Source: a virus. Taken from it: a DNA stretch of 35,270 nucleotides. Of this stretch, positions 34,386 through 35,270 are shown one piece after another. The stretch covers positions 1-35,270 of the IMG/VR virus record IMGVR_UViG_3300000116_000080; one strand, given 5' to 3'. A model generated the notes under the pieces. It saw only the letters and a program-made list of their open reading frames with translations, was not told the DNA's origin and made no database searches. A program made the translations under genes and the position numbers. Numbering within the stretch: position 1 is the stretch's first letter; every line of letters starts with the position of its first letter.

Positions 34386-34592
34386 TTAATCTATAAACCA
34401 ATCTACACTGCTTGACACGTCAACCCAAAAGTGGTAACGGTTGTTAGCACTTCGGAGGAACATTCTTCCATCTCTAATCTGCTCCACAACGCATACGGGA
34501 TCGCATGACATTAAGTTACAGAATCGATTCTTCGCTTTACTAGACTTTGGTGAAGCAAGCACAGATCCTTCGATTCCAATTTGAGTAGACAT
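34386..34592 (-). CDS. 68-aa protein, unknown function
   Basis: 68 aa, MSTQIGIEGSVLASPKSSKA start; the second half (VCVVEQIRDGRMFLRSANNRYHFWVDVSSSVDWFID) is rich in beta-forming residues and aromatic residues with a G-R-M-F turn, suggesting a small beta-barrel. Cys 25, 30 and 34 lie close together in FCNLMSCDPVC. It has a long structured leader upstream but no Shine-Dalgarno. Family not recognised. Confidence 0.7.
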   Translation of the reverse strand: MSTQIGIEGSVLASPKSSKAKNRFCNLMSCDPVCVVEQIRDGRMFLRSANNRYHFWVDVSSSVDWFID

Positions 34593-34620
34593 GGTAGAGA
34601 AGGAGAATGATTGAATTAAC

Positions 34621-34681
34621 GATATCCTACCATATGATATGAACTAGGTGTGAGGACTAGTTGATCATTTGATAGAATATC
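34621..34681 (-). ncRNA. Long imperfect hairpin in the 5' leader of the 68-aa gene
   Basis: Arms 34621-34647 and 34657-34681 pair over about 21 positions around a 9-base loop. Read as minus-strand RNA, the outer stem is GAUAU-U-CUA-U-CA against UG-G-UAG-G-AUAUC: the two non-Watson-Crick positions are U-G wobbles, then AUGAU/AUCAU and AACUAG/CUAGUU close the inner stem. Read from the plus strand those two positions would be A-C mismatches, so the structure favours minus-strand RNA. It could be a leader control element, a processing site or a small RNA. Confidence 0.5.
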
Positions 34682-34688
34682 ACGTATG

Positions 34689-34724
34689 TAAAATGCGCTC
34701 ACCTAGTCGAGACTTATGAGCGCA
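34689..34724 (-). terminator. Intrinsic terminator after the KTSC-like gene
   Basis: Minus-strand stem TGCGCTCA/TGAGCGCA (perfect 8 pairs, 15-base loop) followed by TTTTAC. It lies 16 bases after the stop of the KTSC-like gene. The T-run is short, so termination may be partial. Confidence 0.65.
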
Positions 34725-34737
34725 CATCTAGTCGAGA
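34703..34737. repeat. Direct repeat CTAGTCGAGA, period 25
   Basis: CTAGTCGAGA occurs at 34703-34712 (in the terminator loop) and 34728-34737 (just after the stop of the KTSC-like gene). The hairpin arm GAGCGCA lies between them. Confidence 0.5.
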
Positions 34738-34739
34738 TC

Positions 34740-34949
34740 TCAGACAGCAACGCTGGTGAGGACTTCTGCCTTGATTTCCTGGTTCACAAAACGACCCTTG
34801 GAAGCGGCAGCATTGAAGGCAGTGCAGAACGCCTCAACGCTCTCAACGCCGTAGGTGTACTGGCGACCACCAGTGAAGGTGACGAGGATCTGACCGTCAT
34901 CGTTGGTGCTAAGTGCTTCGATTGCAGAAGAAGTGAATGTGTTGATCAT
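34740..34949 (-). CDS. KTSC-domain-like small protein
   Basis: 69 aa. The pattern SSAIEAL...GQILVTFTGGRQYTYGVES.EAFCTAFNAAASKGRFVNQEIK matches the shape of KTSC domains (S..I....y....L.v.F..G..Y.Y..V....f..l..A.S.G.fvN..I), which occur as small stand-alone phage and bacterial proteins and at the end of some lysyl-tRNA synthetases. Its biochemical role is unknown; a nucleic-acid or protein adaptor role is a guess. G+C-richer than the tail genes. It has its own promoter inside the end of the upstream gene, a hairpin in its leader and a terminator after it, so it is a single-gene unit. Confidence 0.7.
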   Translation of the reverse strand: MINTFTSSAIEALSTNDDGQILVTFTGGRQYTYGVESVEAFCTAFNAAASKGRFVNQEIKAEVLTSVAV

Positions 34950-34986
34950 GATAATAAAAAAGCGATTGAATGTTGATGTTGTTTTG

Positions 34987-35008
34987 AGCGGGATGCATCA
35001 CCCCCGCT
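34987..35008 (-). other. Hairpin in the leader of the KTSC-like gene
   Basis: Stem AGCGGG/CCCGCT with a 10-base loop containing the palindrome-like GATGCATC. It lies between the predicted transcription start and the ATG at 34949. No T-run follows directly on the minus strand, so it is more likely a leader structure than a terminator for the upstream gene. Confidence 0.5.
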
Positions 35009-35018
35009 TGATGTCTTT

Positions 35019-35046
35019 ATTATAGTCTGTCTGAGTCTGCTGTGAA
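35019..35046 (-). promoter_or_regulatory. Sigma-70 promoter TTCACA-N16-TATAAT
   Basis: Minus strand -35 TTCACA (35041-35046, 5 of 6) and perfect -10 TATAAT (35019-35024) with a 16-base spacer, lying in the last codons of the upstream gene. Transcription would start near 35012 and read the KTSC-like gene after a leader of about 60 bases. Confidence 0.7.
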
Positions 35047-35229
35047 GGGGGTTTGTGCCACTTCCTTGAGTGTCACAGGGAAGTTCTTACAGGCAGCATC
35101 ACATAGACGCCTTACCAACTCATCTCTCAATCCATCACTAATGATGCCATTAAGTTCTCCATCAACAATAGCGTCGATATCTTCCATCAATTGTTCCCGT
35201 GCTGATAACATCTCAAGTTGGGCGGTCAT
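35020..35229 (-). CDS. 69-aa acidic protein, unknown function
   Basis: 69 aa starting MTAQLEMLSAREQLMEDIDA. Mostly helical: a first helix to about residue 22, a GELNGIISDGLRDELVRRLCDAACKNFP middle, and a loose C-terminus (VAQTPFTADSDRL). No family recognised. Upstream, TATATT and TATAAG in the last 25 bases of the window are possible -10 sites, but any -35 is outside. Its end overlaps the promoter of the next gene. Confidence 0.7.
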   Translation of the reverse strand: MTAQLEMLSAREQLMEDIDAIVDGELNGIISDGLRDELVRRLCDAACKNFPVTLKEVAQTPFTADSDRL

Positions 35230-35270
35230 GGTGGTGGTTCAACTTATAGAAAATATAGCACGGATAGTCG

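Noticed and set aside
34609-34645. Plus-strand AAGGAG followed by ATG as a small gene
   Set aside because: Spacing is only one base and the frame closes after 11 codons; the sequence lies over the hairpin arm.
34716-34976. 86-codon plus-strand frame opposite the KTSC-like gene
   Set aside because: The minus strand has promoter, terminator and a recognisable domain; the plus frame has none of these.
1-35270. tRNA genes, integrase, insertion sequences, photosynthesis or other host-derived metabolic genes
   Set aside because: None could be recognised on either strand.

Overview
The window is a piece of a marine T4-like cyanophage genome (a cyanomyovirus of the kind infecting Synechococcus or Prochlorococcus), seen end to end on the minus strand. 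The call rests on an AT-rich composition, on the syntenic T4 series gp25, gp6, gp7-position, gp8, DUF4815 fibre/baseplate protein, gp13, gp14, gp15, gp16, and on the very long, Gly/Thr/Ser-rich beta proteins typical of cyanophage tails. No photosynthesis genes, tRNAs, integrase, insertion sequences or CRISPR arrays were seen.

Layout in transcription order (high to low coordinates). 35.2-32.7 kb: a loosely packed region of small genes with promoters, hairpins and terminators. It holds a 69-aa unknown, a KTSC-like 69-aa protein, a 68-aa unknown, a GC-richer 215-aa protein with HhH-GPD-like motifs, about 470 bases of repeat-bearing non-coding DNA, a 49-aa membrane protein and a 53-aa protein. 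32.7-30.6 kb: a tight cluster of a GT-A type glycosyltransferase, a 50-aa protein, a 48-aa basic protein, a 238-aa protein with a C-terminal Cys cluster, and a 58-aa protein. 30.6-1.3 kb: the tail and neck morphogenesis operon. It runs from gp25 and gp6 (baseplate wedge) through a 4630-aa giant in the gp7 position, gp8, a 2520-aa DUF4815 protein, a 71-aa coiled-coil protein, neck proteins gp13 and gp14, tail terminator gp15 and small terminase gp16. The first 1.3 kb hold most of a Cys-motif protein that runs off the window edge, where T4 synteny would put gp17 next.

Regulation. T4-type late promoters of the form NATAAATA lie just upstream of gp25, gp8 and the Cys-motif gene, which divides the late operon into at least three transcription starts. 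The small-gene region instead has sigma-70 type promoters: TTGACA-N17-TAGAAT before the glycosyltransferase, and TTCACA-N16-TATAAT before the KTSC-like gene. It also has two good intrinsic terminators.

How the genes work together. gp25, gp6, gp8 and the giant protein should form the baseplate wedge, with the DUF4815 protein as peripheral baseplate or fibre. gp13, gp14 and gp15 join head to tail, and gp16 helps load DNA for packaging. A repeated beta module ending in a G-x-G-Y type turn is present in gp14, gp8, the DUF4815 protein and the giant protein, so tail genes of this phage share one expanding building block. The giant protein also appears to carry a YHYH-like domain and a carbohydrate-binding-like jelly roll, both plausible host-surface contacts.
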